This document shows positions 1 through 14,512 of a DNA stretch of 64,000 nt, piece by piece. The stretch comes from Clavaria fumosa (lineage: Eukaryota; Basidiomycota; Agaricomycetes; Agaricales; Clavariaceae), in contig OX637801.1 of NCBI GenBank assembly GCA_951802425.1, positions 1,736,001 through 1,800,000 on the forward strand, read 5' to 3'. The position numbers were made by a program, and so were the translations under genes. Position 1 is the stretch's first letter; each line of letters opens with the position of its first letter. The notes under the pieces were generated by a model. That model had not been told where the DNA came from. It made no database searches and worked only from the letters and a program-made list of their open reading frames with translations.

Positions 1-1052
1 CTTATGGACCCTCATACGCGTGAGAGCGCTTTGCTCGAGCTCAGCAAGAAAAGGGAGCAGTACGACGACCTCGCATTGGTGCTTTGGCATTCCTTCGGTG
101 CATCATCTTTGCTATTCTTTAACCTTTAGGGACTATGCTGACTCTGAGCAAATCTGGGATGTAGGCATCATGCCAGCGCTCCTCCAAGAGATTGTTTCCG
201 TATACCCTCTGCTTTCGCCTCCCACCCTCACCGCTCATGCATCAAACCGAGTTTGCAATGCGCTGGCTCTCTTGCAATGTGTTGCTTCACACTCGGAGAC
301 GAGGCAGCTCTTCCTAAAAGGTAGATAATACACCACTCCTTGAGCAGACCTTCTCTAATGGCCCGCAGCCCATATACCCTTGTTTCTATATCCCTTCCTC
401 AACACAACCTCCAAAACCCGTCCTTTCGAGTATCTACGTCTCACATCCCTCGGTGTTATTGGGGCACTTGTAAAGGTGCGGGCATTCGTTCCGAATTCCA
501 TCAACCTTAGCTCATCAAATATGCCAGCAAAATGATAACAATACAGTCATCCATTTCCTTCTATCAACAGAGATTATCCCTCTGTGCCTTCGCATCATGG
601 AGACGGGTTCAGAGCTATCCAAGACTGTCGCCATCTTCATTGTACAAAAGATCCTCCTAGACGAAACAGGATTGACGTATATCTGCCATACATACGAGCG
701 ATTTTACGCCGTTGGGACCGTTCTCAGTAACATGGTCAATCAGCTTGTGGAGACGCCGGCAGTCAGGCTCTTGAAGCATGTCGTACGATGCTATCTGCGC
801 TTGAGCGATAACATGCGGTGCGTCTCAAGTTTCCAGGTGTTTACCTTGATTCATCTGAATGGTTCATTGCAGAGCCAGAGAAGCCTTGCGGGCATGCCTC
901 CCGGAACCGTTGCGCGACAATACTTTCAGTGTACTACTCAAGGTGAGTCGCCAAGCTAAACTCCTTGCTTAAGTCATTCATGTCGGACTCAGGGAGACAT
1001 GGTTACGAAAAGATGTTTGACTACTTTATTGAATCATCTCAACGAACAGTGA
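1..1052 (+). CDS. CAF40: CCR4-NOT subunit Caf40/Rcd1/CNOT9 (5' end outside window)
   Basis: This is the armadillo-repeat CNOT9 subunit of the cytoplasmic CCR4-NOT deadenylase complex, which shortens mRNA poly(A) tails and docks RNA-binding partners. The window opens inside an exon reading [19 protein letters not shown]. Joining across short introns gives [66 protein letters not shown] and [17 protein letters not shown], all hallmarks of this very conserved family. The last intron lies near 941-991, and the final exon encodes [19 protein letters not shown] before a TGA at 1050-1052. An intron at about 98-164 separates LWHSF from GIMPALLQ. The N-terminus is missing only because the window cuts it. 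Family assignment is certain; exact splice sites are by eye. Confidence 0.95.
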
Positions 1053-1498
1053 TTAACAATTTACAAATTCACATGGCCCAACTCACATTTTTCTGTTAAA
1101 TATTGTACAATGAAGGGTAGCAGTAGAATTATCTCCAGAGCAAAAGATGTACGGTACGAACATAGTAATTCTCCTGTTGGGCGAGGGTACCTCGCTGTCT
1201 AAATTATATAAATCACTTTTTCTATGACAGCACCGCCACTCCGGCTTAGCGCACAGCAGCAGTTTGGAATCTCAAGAAAGCGTTAACGTTGAGTAGGTTG
1301 TCAAGCGCTGACGAACATTTGTAAATTATCCAAGGAAACCTTCCGCAGAGTCAGCGTCTCCTCAAAATTTACCCACAAAATAACCTTGTTCAAAGATGAA
1401 AGACAGAATACATAGTGCAGCCGCAAATCGTGCCACGTGCTGCGCATGACTCCCCGACACATTTCGGAGCTCGCGTTCTTCCAAGCTCGGGCGCAAAC
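1053..1498. other. intergenic: CAF40 3' flank and SUR2 promoter
   Basis: 446 bases between two genes on the same strand. I see AT-rich 3'-UTR-like sequence up to about 1210 and no further conserved coding sequence. Minus-strand open frames at 1301-1631 resemble nothing and run antisense into SUR2, so I treat them as chance. Confidence 0.6.
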
Positions 1499-2573
1499 AT
1501 GAACTCGACTTGTACCCTTCTGCTCTGGCGAGGTGTATGTCTGTCTCATCGGCAGCCCCCATTCTACTACGCGGACAGACCCTCCGCATTGTTGGGTTTG
1601 TCTGACCCACATCTCGCTCTTGCGTCACCAATCATTGCTTATTGGGCGCTGTCGCTCCTGTTCCACGGCTTGGATGTGTCGGACTGGCAATGGTTAAGCA
1701 GATACCGCATCCACGAGTCGTCCGAAGTCATCTCTAGAAACAGAGTATCGCGATCCACGGTCGTTCGTGCCGTGCTTATGCAGCAAGCAATACAGACTGC
1801 CTTGGGAATTGCCACCTTTTCCGATGAGCCGCCCCTGGCTCTGCTTGACTGCAGAGCACAGATGGAAGCCATAGCGGTGAGGTTAGTCAGCGCCGTGACC
1901 TACGTGCTTGGGGCGGATTTGGGTGGTCGTGTGCTCAACTCGAAGGGGTCCGTGTTGGTGCATCACATCTATTGGTGGGTAATACCAGGCCTGCAGTTAC
2001 TGTTCGCCATGTCAGTCGCCCATTTTTGGCCCTGTGTCGTTCCTCTAACTCAATTTTCACGCCAGGTTCGTCATCGACACTTGGCAGTATTTCCTTCACC
2101 GTCTACTACACATAAACAAATTCCTTTACAAACACCTCCACTCGACGCACCATAGGCTATACGTGCCCTACGCATTCGGTGCGCTCTACAACTCCCCGCT
2201 AGAAGGGTTTCTCCTCGACTCGCTCGGCGCGGTCATCGCTGAGCACTTATCCGCGATGACCGTCCGTCAAGCAGCGGTCCTGTTTACTATTTCGACTCTG
2301 AAGACCGTCGACGATCATTGCGGCTACCGGTTACCCTTCGATCCACTCCAGATAATATTTGCGAACAATGCGGATTACCATGATATCCATCATCAGGTGC
2401 GGCCCGCATCAGATCCCCCTCCTATGTCGGACTCAAAATTTACACAGGTTATTGGCATGAAATCGAATTACGCTCAACCTTTCTTCGTCCATTGGGACGC
2501 GCTGTTGAGTACGCGCATGACTCGGGAAGAGGTTGAGAGACGGAAAAAGAAGGTGCCTGAAAAAACACAATGA
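1499..2573 (+). CDS. SUR2: sphinganine C4-hydroxylase (Sur2-type, fatty-acid hydroxylase superfamily)
   Basis: An ER-membrane di-iron enzyme that hydroxylates C4 of dihydrosphingosine to make phytosphingosine, as expected in fungal sphingolipid synthesis. I splice three exons, 1499-2010, 2066-2396 and 2448-2573, giving about 322 residues. The second intron is 51 bases and in frame, so naive translation reads through it. The start at 1499 gives MNSTCTLLLW shortly before PPFYYADRP, as in other fungal Sur2 proteins; an in-frame ATG at 1415 is possible. The histidine boxes are HRLLH (about residues 182-186), HSTHH (196-200) and HDIHH (276-280), and hydrophobic segments precede them. The C-terminus is lysine/arginine-rich (RRKKK), consistent with ER retention. 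It converges on MAK16 with 117 bases between coding ends. Confidence 0.92.
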
Positions 2574-2690
2574 CCCTTACACTCTGGCTAGCTCGCTGTG
2601 TAACAGTCAAACGCACGCCACGTCACGCACGACGTGGGTTAACGGGTTTTCTCAAGCAGAGAACAACGGTTGTAATAGTTTATTGTAGAT

Positions 2691-4012
2691 TCAACTAGCC
2701 CGATGGATAGTCACGCTCTCTAACTCTTGTTCGTACTCTACCTCTATTCTCGGACCTCCTGTAGAAGAACGACTTTAGGGTGAGTTGTGGGAGGAAAAGA
2801 ACTGCATGACTTACTTCTGGGCCTTTCTGGTCGCTTGTGTACGGCTCTGGGAGTAGGTGTTAATGCCGCTTTTCGTTTACCGAGTGAAGATTTTGGCCAT
2901 TTCTCCTGTGCACCCTCTTCACCGCTCTCAGCCTCGTCGCCACTCGATTCGTCATCGTCCATCGAGGCGCCATCCTGCAAACTATGAGATCGGCGCATCC
3001 TCGAGTAGAAAATCCGAGGGACGCGTACAGGAGCACGCTCAAGATCACTCAAGCCATCATCGTCCTCATCGCCACTGATGTCGCTCACGAACTCCCTCTC
3101 CTGTTCATTTTCCAGCTCTTCCTGTAGATCCTCGTCATCCTCGTCCGTCTCGTCGTCTACAAGATCAAGCGCAGCCTGTCCCTCCTCGAGCTCTTTGGAG
3201 CTACTGCCCTTCTTTTCGCGGTCGAGGATCGCCTGCCAGACGGTCTCGTTCACGTTCAGTGGTGCGTCGCCATACGCCTTGGACTTAAGGCGCTCTAGAA
3301 GCTCCTTTTCAATGGACCGTTCGAGCCGTGCGGCAGAGAGGGCTTTGCGCTCCCGCACTGCTTCGCGGCGGTCTATTTTTTTCTTGACGCCTACGAGGGT
3401 GGTTCTGGTACGACGTCGGATTCGCAGCCACAGAAAAAGAAAAAAATGAACGCAACTGGTTTTGCAGCTTCATGCGACGCATTTTGATGAGGTACTGTGT
3501 GATTTTGGTGACGCGCTGTTTGCATTTGTGAATCGTGAATTTGGGCCAATGGATCAGCTCCGCGTCGATCTGGAGAGAAGACAATTCGCATTAATAAGCT
3601 CGATCATGCACGCAACCGCACCTGCTCCAATGCTTTTGAGTATTGATTTGACAGCTTTATTCGTTCCCACATTGTGGCAGGTGTATGCGCTCGTTCGATC
3701 GTCTTGACGAAGAGGTATAATATTCCTGTGAAGAAGTGTCCATTTCGACGCGGTAGATGTGTTCTGCATCTATAAGCGTACCTTCCTTCTCCCGTACTGT
3801 GGCATACCGTGAATTAGCGAGAGGGCACGACTGGCGATTGCAGAGCCCGGTGACATTGTATTCATTCCGGCAGAAATTGTGCGTAGGTGTTCTGATGGCC
3901 TGCATGGTTAGCCGTGGAGTAAAACCACACTGAGTGTGTTCGAAACATACTTGACTTTGTACGAGCAGAATTGGTGGTTTATCACCGACCAAATCACGTC
4001 GTCGCTCTGCAT
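2691..4012 (-). CDS. MAK16: Mak16, 60S ribosome biogenesis factor
   Basis: A nucleolar protein needed for early 60S subunit assembly; it binds Rpf1 in yeast. Exon 1 starts at 4012 with [19 protein letters not shown]. Later exons read [54 protein letters not shown] and [20 protein letters not shown], a near-textbook Mak16 N-terminal domain with its cysteine/histidine cluster. An acidic, low-complexity tail follows ([21 protein letters not shown]), as is usual. I moved the stop from 2744 to 2691: a consensus GTAAGT donor and TACAG acceptor near 2759-2815 join the tail to [11 protein letters not shown], the expected Mak16 C-terminus. Antisense frames across the acidic stretch are shadows. Confidence 0.93.
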
Positions 4013-4125
4013 CGCGGTCGACGACGTGCTCCGCAAAAAAAGGGACTTCCCGAAATGGGCAGTTTAACACAAGTGCAAACAAAGCCGGAGACTGATCACG
4101 CGGGTCAACGCGGTGGGTGAATGAC
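4013..4125. promoter_or_regulatory. shared divergent promoter, MAK16 / FMP32-like
   Basis: Only 113 bases separate two divergent start codons, so the genes must share a bidirectional promoter. I see no clear TATA box. Inferred from layout alone. Confidence 0.5.
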
Positions 4126-4904
4126 ATGCTCCGACAACGAACACTACTCGGGCAGTTGCCTCGCGCCCGGCCATTACGCTCGTTTCATTCCTCACCGAGA
4201 CGTTATGAGTTTCACTTTGATACACACCACTTTGTGCAGCGTCTGGAACGCGAGGGGTTGAACCGCGCGCAGGCGGAGGGAATCATGTCGGCTATGGCGG
4301 AGGTCATCGACGAGAGCATCAGGAATATGGCTGCGAACATGGTCACAAAAGCTGACCAAGAAAAGGTGAATTTTTATTGCAGTATCTACGAAGGCGGTCT
4401 TATCCCTAAGTTCTGGCCAGCAACATTATACCCAGCAGGTCGACTTTGCGCAGATCAAGTCCGAGCTGCAGCTCATGGAGAAGAACGACCTCGCGATGAT
4501 CAAGGCTGAGAATGACCGGTTGCTCGCGGATATTGAGAAGTTGAAGCAGCGATTGCGGGAGGAGATCACAAGGACGCAGGCTGGCGTGCGGTTGGATCTC
4601 AACTTGGAGAAGGGCAGGATGCGGGATCAGAGCAGCGCGCAACAGTTGAAGATCAAGGAGGTGGACACGAGGATAGAACAGGAGATTGCGGCTTTAAGAA
4701 CATCGATACAGGCCTCGAAGGTATCTTTCTTCTTAGCTTTTCGACTAGACTGAAATTTGATTATTTTTTCAGGCTACAACGCTGCAATATCTCGTGGGCT
4801 TCGGTGAGCGCATGTCTGTGTTTATAAAGTACAAGAACCCATTTCCCTTGACAGTTACCGGGTGTTCAGCTTTACTTATGGCCTACTTACGATTTCGAGT
4901 TTAA
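4126..4904 (+). CDS. FMP32: mitochondrial coiled-coil protein, FMP32/MCUR1/CCDC90 family (DUF1640)
   Basis: Members of this family are inner-membrane mitochondrial proteins linked to respiratory-complex assembly and, in animals, the calcium uniporter. The N-terminus is arginine-rich and lacks acids ([20 protein letters not shown]), a likely presequence, followed by the family motif [19 protein letters not shown]. After an intron with donor GTGAAT, the exon [20 protein letters not shown] begins a long coiled coil ([30 protein letters not shown]). Two small exons follow; the last encodes [16 protein letters not shown], the expected C-terminal membrane anchor, and stops at 4902-4904. An ATG at 4117 in the same frame adds three residues. 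Splicing is by eye; the family call is firm, its precise role is not. Confidence 0.85.
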
Positions 4905-4961
4905 TTTATTCCCACATCTCAGAAGGCACAACTCTAAAAAATATCCCCATCTAGTTGTTAA

Positions 4962-5679
4962 TCAATCACCTAAGCTGGGCAACGCATCAATTGCAACCAA
5001 CTCTCCAAAAGCAATTTTCTTCAATTTTCCATATGCGTTGTCGACTTCGTCGTTGATGATTACGAAGTCGTATGATCCAGGCTGTCGGGCGTACTCGATC
5101 TCCTTGTCAGCCATGGTCAAACGCTTCAGGATGGAAGCTTCGGACTCGGTGCCTCGACCACGGAGACGAGCGCGCAGGTCTGCCATGGTCGGCGGAGACA
5201 CGAACAAATACACCGCATTGAGGGCCGCCTCCTTGACTTGACGCACGCCCTGAGAGGGTGTAACGTTTGAGTTGACTGGCAAGCTTTAAGGAACTGTTTG
5301 TCACCACGTACCTGAGCATCGATGTCTAATATGCACCGCCTGCCGGACGCTTCGACGTCTCGAACCGTGGCGAAGCTGGTGCCATAAAAATTGCCTGAAA
5401 ACTCTGCGTGCTCGATAAACGCGGATTCTTGAATGAGCTCTTTAAACTTTTCCTTCGTGATGAAGAAATAATGTTTCCCGTCAATCTCCCCTGGCCTTGG
5501 AGAGCGGGTAGTGTCTGTCGCGCAGGGGTTAGAGTATTATAGATGATTGCAGAAGTCATCCACGCACGAGAAACGCTAAAGCCGAACTTGTCAGGATACT
5601 CCGCAAAGAGGCAGGTGAGGAGAGTCCCCTTGCCAACACCAGAGGGCCCTGAGAGTACAAGAGGAGGTAACACAGACAT
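4962..5679 (-). CDS. GUK1: guanylate kinase
   Basis: A cytosolic P-loop kinase converting GMP plus ATP to GDP plus ADP. The start at 5679 gives [20 protein letters not shown], with the P-loop GPSGVGKG near residue 10. An intron with donor GTGCGT joins FGFSVS to [18 protein letters not shown], the GMP-binding segment. [15 protein letters not shown] and [16 protein letters not shown] follow, with another intron at the Q|G junction. The lid and C-terminus read [15 protein letters not shown] and [14 protein letters not shown]. The stop is at 4962-4964. An upstream in-frame ATG at 5799 ([11 protein letters not shown]) would add an arginine/serine/threonine-rich leader; a longer isoform is possible but unproven. 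Length matches the family. Confidence 0.95.
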
Positions 5680-6093
5680 AATTGAAGATGTCGAAAGGGT
5701 TGATTTTGAAATCAGCGGCAGTGGTGAACGAGGCAAATGCTCATCAAGTACGTGTCCTAACCGTACCTGTGTCTCTGGAATGGACCGTGTGGTGGCCATT
5801 ATGTTGAGTACAACACCCACCTACTTAGCCAGGTAAAGATATATATATATATAAGGGGGGGGGAGGGGAAGGGAGAGTTGCTCAATGCAACGACCGAGGA
5901 CGAGACGTTGATGCAGGCCTGAAGCTCAAAAATGCCATCACAGCCGAAACCGTGCTAAAATGCCCAAATCCATCAATCCCCGCGTGGCCACACCCATCAT
6001 CTCCAGCAATCTATCCACCCTTTCACTTCACCCTTCTCCCCTCGTTATATATCCCTTATCCTCGACAACGTCGTCGGTTACTCATCCACCGTC
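5680..6093. promoter_or_regulatory. divergent promoter GUK1 / YANK kinase with TA and G tracts
   Basis: 414 bases between divergent genes. It contains an alternating TA run at about 5840-5853 directly followed by a G/A-rich run to 5876 (nine consecutive G near 5856), then a pyrimidine-rich stretch (CTTCTCCCCTCG) before the kinase start. Homopurine and CT-rich tracts are typical of fungal TATA-less promoters. Regulatory role is inferred. Confidence 0.45.
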
Positions 6094-7876
<1,783 letters not shown>

Positions 7877-8350
7877 CGACCGACGCCACGTGAGTCATGG
7901 TAGCCTTTCTCTTCTATCGTCGTGCTCGCGACACGTCGAACGTGATCTCGGCCCTCTCCCTTTCTTCTCATCTGCTGTGGGTTCGCGCGATGACGGCTGG
8001 TGTTATCATTAACTTTTTTATCAATAATCCCGTCACCATCAAAATGGACATTAATATGTGTGTTTTGTTTCATGTTTTTGCCACTTTTTTTTTTGCCAGC
8101 CACATGCAAATCCACTCTACGACGATGTGATACGAAATTTCGGTTTATGTACACTTGCCATATTGTAACGTGTCTCTGGCATACTGTCCTATCACACTCG
8201 TTTGAAAAAATGCCCTACTGTATATACATCACCTGTGACTATTGCTTCCGACCGCGCAACAGCGTCTATTACATGACTTTTCCATACTATCGGCATAATC
8301 TAGACTTCATGACCCCTGACGGTGAAATAAACCGCCATTTCCCCGGTTTC
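7877..8350. other. convergent 3' UTRs of kinase and ZPR1
   Basis: 474 bases between convergent stop codons. The first half is AT-rich with T runs (about 8080-8095), compatible with polyadenylation signals. I see no conserved reading frame. Confidence 0.6.
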
Positions 8351-10073
8351 CTACGGTTTGTAGTCCTCCACCTTGATGTCGTTTAGGCCTAGTTCTTCAT
8401 TCTGCTGCCATGTCCGATCATACATTTCGACCAGCATATTGGGATCGGGATCTGGAGCACACAAATTCTGTATGTACGAGTTAGCCAGCGGGTCGTCCAG
8501 TATGAGCGTAAATGGTCGCGCGGCGCTTTTCACCTATCAGAACAACAGCTTATTATGGGTTCGTGTGAACAACGGGACCAGTCTCGTACCTCCGCGAGCC
8601 GATCTAAGAAATTCTGAAACTTTTGGTGGTCTTCGGGAGGGGCCACGCTCGAGTCACCGATTGAGACCTTCTGTGACAACTCCTCGTACACTTGTTCCAA
8701 GATGCCTTCCACAGTCGTGAAACGCCCACCGAGCGTGCCAGGTTGGAGGGTAAGATCGATATCGGGGACGACTAGACCCGCTGTCTCGCTCTGCAGACGT
8801 CGTGCATGGTCAAAGGGAGGGACGACATATATATAAAATAGGGGATGCGACGATAGCCGCAGTAGCAATGTGTTCCAACGCTCACCTTCAGAATATCGCG
8901 ACTCAAATCTTCGCGGTCTTCAACTTTCAATGTGATTCGCTTTCCCTTGTCAGAGATGGCTGTGCCAGATTTGACCTCGTTGTCTCTGTAACCACATTCG
9001 TCACAATTTGTGGACATGATCAAGATGTCCTGTTGAGGTACATGGTCAGTGTTTATCCACGACCGACAGTGGGGGCGAACGGACCTTGAAGTACGGTATA
9101 GCGACTTGCTTCATCCTGATATGCAAGTCCCTCTTACAGCGCGGACAAACATCCAGAAATTCATAGATTTCTTCGTTCTTGTGTTCTGGATCCTCACTGT
9201 CTTGCCCACGTGAGTTGTCCCCATCTTCGACTTGAGATATAGCGGTATTTTGTTCAGAGGCCAATCCTAGGCTCGCATTCTGTTGAGGAGTTCGAGTGTA
9301 GGTTCTAAAACTCCAGCACGGGTCCGTCAGCCCGCCAATGAATTCGATGAACGAATTGCCAGCTGGATCATCAATCTCGATGGTGAATGGCTGAAATCTT
9401 GAAGGTTCTGGTGTAGAAACTGTCTTATCGTCATTGTCTGAATCCTGATCACCCAAGAGGCCCTTGAGGCTCGTCAGAAGAATCGCGATTTTCGTGTAAG
9501 CCGCTTCGTCCTGTACGCAGCGTAGAGGCTGACCAAAGCTGAGATCCGCAATAATATTTCGTATGAGTCCCTCGACTGTCGTAAGCTGGCCGCGATGCGC
9601 CGGAAGAGTCAATTCATATTCTGGGAAAGTCACAGTACAGGTGGATGATCTGACAATTTGCCGATTGAGATCCGTGGCGGAAGCGATGCGAGCAATATAG
9701 ACCATGCCCTCAGCTTAGATGGTGTTCGCTTCAGATGGCTGCGGCACAGGCGGGCTGATCGCGTACGTCGAATTGCTCCTGCAGATTGTACCTCACTATT
9801 CCTATTTCCACAGTGTTCACAGATGAAAGACGACACGATGATTTCACGAAAGGAAGGAATGGAAGTCAAAAGCATCCGTGTAGTACCCTGTTGAAGATAT
9901 GAAAGGAGGAAGACGTATCGACTAAGAATACGACGCACCATTTGCTCGCACTTCATACATAAAGACTCAACTTCAATGAGAGGCTTATTTTCATTGGAGT
10001 CATTTGTTACAGAGCTTTCGGTCTTCTCCGCAATGGATCCTATGGTTGGAAAGACTTCTGCAGGATTTGCCAT
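8351..10073 (-). CDS. ZPR1: ZPR1 zinc-finger protein
   Basis: ZPR1 is a eukaryotic/archaeal protein that binds eEF1A and acts as its folding chaperone, and shuttles to the nucleus in growing cells. It has two repeats of zinc ribbon plus beta domain. Start at 10073: [17 protein letters not shown]. First zinc ribbon: SLCMKCEQ and [15 protein letters not shown]. An intron with donor GTACGC and acceptor TCTAAG bridges to [13 protein letters not shown]. First ZPR1 domain: [16 protein letters not shown] and [10 protein letters not shown]. Second ribbon: [22 protein letters not shown] and [17 protein letters not shown]. Second domain: [19 protein letters not shown] and [19 protein letters not shown]. 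The end is [13 protein letters not shown]. All eight zinc cysteines are present. It shares a 99-base divergent promoter with NUP53. Confidence 0.95.
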
Positions 10074-10172
10074 GATCGTTGTTGGCAAAACAAGTTTGTG
10101 CTTTGTGAATGTTTGGCTGCGGCCTTGACCACGCGTTGGTTGTCTTTCCCGTGGTTTGAACTTGAACGAACG

Positions 10173-11406
10173 ATGCATTCCCACCAGTTCAACATCGCTG
10201 GCATGCCCAGCTCTTCGAGCTCACACGGCGGAAATATTTGGAGTTTGAGCACCGGGAGTGGACCCCTTGGGACGTCGCTCTCTGATTCAGGACCCAGGCC
10301 TCACTACCAACCTGGTTACATCATGGTCTGCACGAATTTTGTCTGCTTTGATGTTATCAATCTCACAATGCCCATGCCAGTCTGTAATGCAAGATTCAGA
10401 ATTAGTCAGTGGCAATAGAGCTTTTACATGGAACTCTTTGACATTTTTTGCTAGACCCAGTCCAGAAACATTACAGAGCACGAAGTGCCCATTATCCAGA
10501 CAAAGGCGAAACTTATGTCCGGGTCACGAAGGACTGCTTCTGACTTTGGTATGGAATCCATGTTCGAGAGCAGGTTAGTTCGCTGTGTTCAGTAATTCAC
10601 GACTCTGAAGGCTTTCACAGACCAAGGCCAACCCTTCCCGATGAAGACGCACCCCCGATGAACTCAGTATCTGAGATTCCTCAAAAATTTCACGCACATG
10701 CAAGCATGTCACGATCACCTAGCAAAGTTCTGTGATTGGTTTTGCTCCCATGCATTATTTACTTATCGAATTTCCAGAAATCCCAACCCGACAGGCATGC
10801 TCTGATGATAAGGCGCCGCTCGTTCCCACCAGGTTATCATCTTCAACCACCACCATTCCTCAACGTCGTTGTTTTTGGGTATACCCCGGACCATTACGAC
10901 ACCGTCGTTGAATATTTCAAGTCGCTTGGCGAGAGCAGTGCACCCCAGCCTCATGCCGAGATCGTCAACTGTTTCACAATCGGCTACAAAGACTACGGCG
11001 ATGCTTTACGAGCGGTACGGCGTAACGGTGAAGTTGTTAAAGGAACCTGGATGGTTGGCGTGAAATGGGCTGTGTGTCACGTCCCTTTTGTTTACCTCTC
11101 GTCCTGATCTGAGAACTCGCTCCCCAGGATCCCATCCAAGCTGAAATATTGATTGGGCAAGCAAACCTTCGGTTGTCCGCCCTCAATTCCTCTCCTGGAC
11201 CCACGTCTTTGGATGGCACGAACGGAGATGGTATGCCGCATAGACACCTTTACATTGGAACGCCTGTCAAGCTTGCCCCGTCGTCAACTGCGTTTCGTCC
11301 AACGACGCCTGGGGGCGTTTTGCATACTGTGCAAAGCATCCTCCGTATTGAGCCCCCAAAAAAGGGACTACTGGGGAAGCTGTACGAAACCTTCCTCGGC
11401 TGGTGA
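10173..11406 (+). CDS. NUP53: nucleoporin Nup53/Nup35 (RRM Nup53-type)
   Basis: A nuclear pore inner-ring nucleoporin that binds membrane and Nup170/Nup155-class partners. Start at 10173 with [15 protein letters not shown] serine/glycine-rich N-terminus is split by several introns, including GTTAGT near 10574 and one joining SPSK to KSQPDRHAL near 10729-10777. The RRM Nup53 fold follows: [56 protein letters not shown], then after an intron [11 protein letters not shown]. The C-terminus, [12 protein letters not shown], is the amphipathic membrane-binding helix typical of the family. Exons in the disordered N-terminal half are less certain than the RRM and tail. Confidence 0.9.
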
Positions 11407-11600
11407 TTGTAATTTATGACATCGATTTGGACCGGATAGTTTGGTTATCCCAAGTCGCTCTAGTTTCGCTAGTCTTGCAATCGAGAAAACAGAGGGATGG
11501 ATGATTTCTAAACCAACCAAGGCTGAAGGCCTCCCGTGCAAAAAGTATGCCAGGGATGAGAGTTCTATCTACTCTGGCGAGAATCACGGTCCATCGCCAC

Positions 11601-13771
<2,171 letters not shown>

Positions 13772-13936
13772 GTTTGGCCGATGGGGTATAGGAACAGACC
13801 AGAAAGGTTTGCAACGGCGTGACCGTCAAGCGAGATTTTTCACTGGGGGGCGCGGAGGATATCGGAGTCTTAGCACAGCATTACGTACGCAACCCGACCA
13901 GTAGTCCCAATCACATCGCAAGAAGCGTTTGCCTCT
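13772..13936. promoter_or_regulatory. divergent promoter ATP1 / bL21m with CCAAT
   Basis: 165 bases separate two divergent genes for mitochondrial proteins. A CCAAT pentamer occurs near 13907-13911 on the plus strand. CCAAT is the site for the Hap2/3/5 complex that drives respiratory genes in fungi, so joint regulation is plausible but inferred. Confidence 0.45.
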
Positions 13937-14469
13937 ATGGCATGGCTCTCTCGTTTAGGTGAGTTTCATTTCAATCGCGTTCACATCTGCTCTGATGGCC
14001 TTAATGACTAGTGCTCCCAGTAAACCATTTTCCTAGGGCATTTTTTCATTCTCAGCCGAATTCTACGGCAGCAGCTCTCAATCTCATACGCTCGCAGCCG
14101 TCTCATTATGCTGTCGTATCTCTCGCGGGTCGCAAATACCTCCTCGCTCCTCGCGATGTGTTGACGGTGCCCCATCTCGAAGACGTGCGTGTCGGTGACG
14201 TTCTGGCCTTGGAAGAAGTGCACGAATTCGGCTCCCGTGAATACACCCTCCGGGGCAATCCTGCCATTCCGTCTGATCAAGTCAGAGTAAAGGCTGTCGT
14301 ATTGGAGCACACCAAGGGTATGATGGAGGTCGTCTTCAAGAAGAAGCGGAGAAAGGGCTATCAAAAGACCATAAAGAACAAACATCCTTATACCCGCCTT
14401 AGAATTGGGGCTTTCGAGATACTCAACGACCCTACCCCGGGAGAGCAGCTGAAAACATCGTCCTTATAA
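13937..14469 (+). CDS. MRPL49: mitochondrial large-subunit ribosomal protein bL21m
   Basis: A component of the mitoribosome large subunit, bacterial L21 family. Exon 1 at 13937 encodes MAWLSRL; a GTGAGT intron of about 56 bases leads to VLPVNHFPRAFFHSQ, completing a presequence. The mature part has the L21 pattern: HYAVVSLAGRKYLLAPRDVL, LEDVRVGDVLALEEVHEFGS, AIPSDQVRVKAVVLEHTKG, VFKKKRRKGYQKTIKNKHPY, TRLRIGAFEI. The K-rich KKKRRKGYQKT segment is the rRNA-binding signature. A short tail of about 16 residues follows and stops at 14467-14469, only 43 bases before the convergent PRP40 stop. Confidence 0.92.
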
Positions 14470-14512
14470 TGATCGTCATATATTTCCCTCAATTTCACCC
14501 CCTCAGATTTCA

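Noticed and set aside
1301..1631. Minus-strand ORFs of about 90-100 codons upstream of and overlapping SUR2
   Set aside because: No conserved motif, overlap with a well-supported exon, and no splice or start context; shadows.
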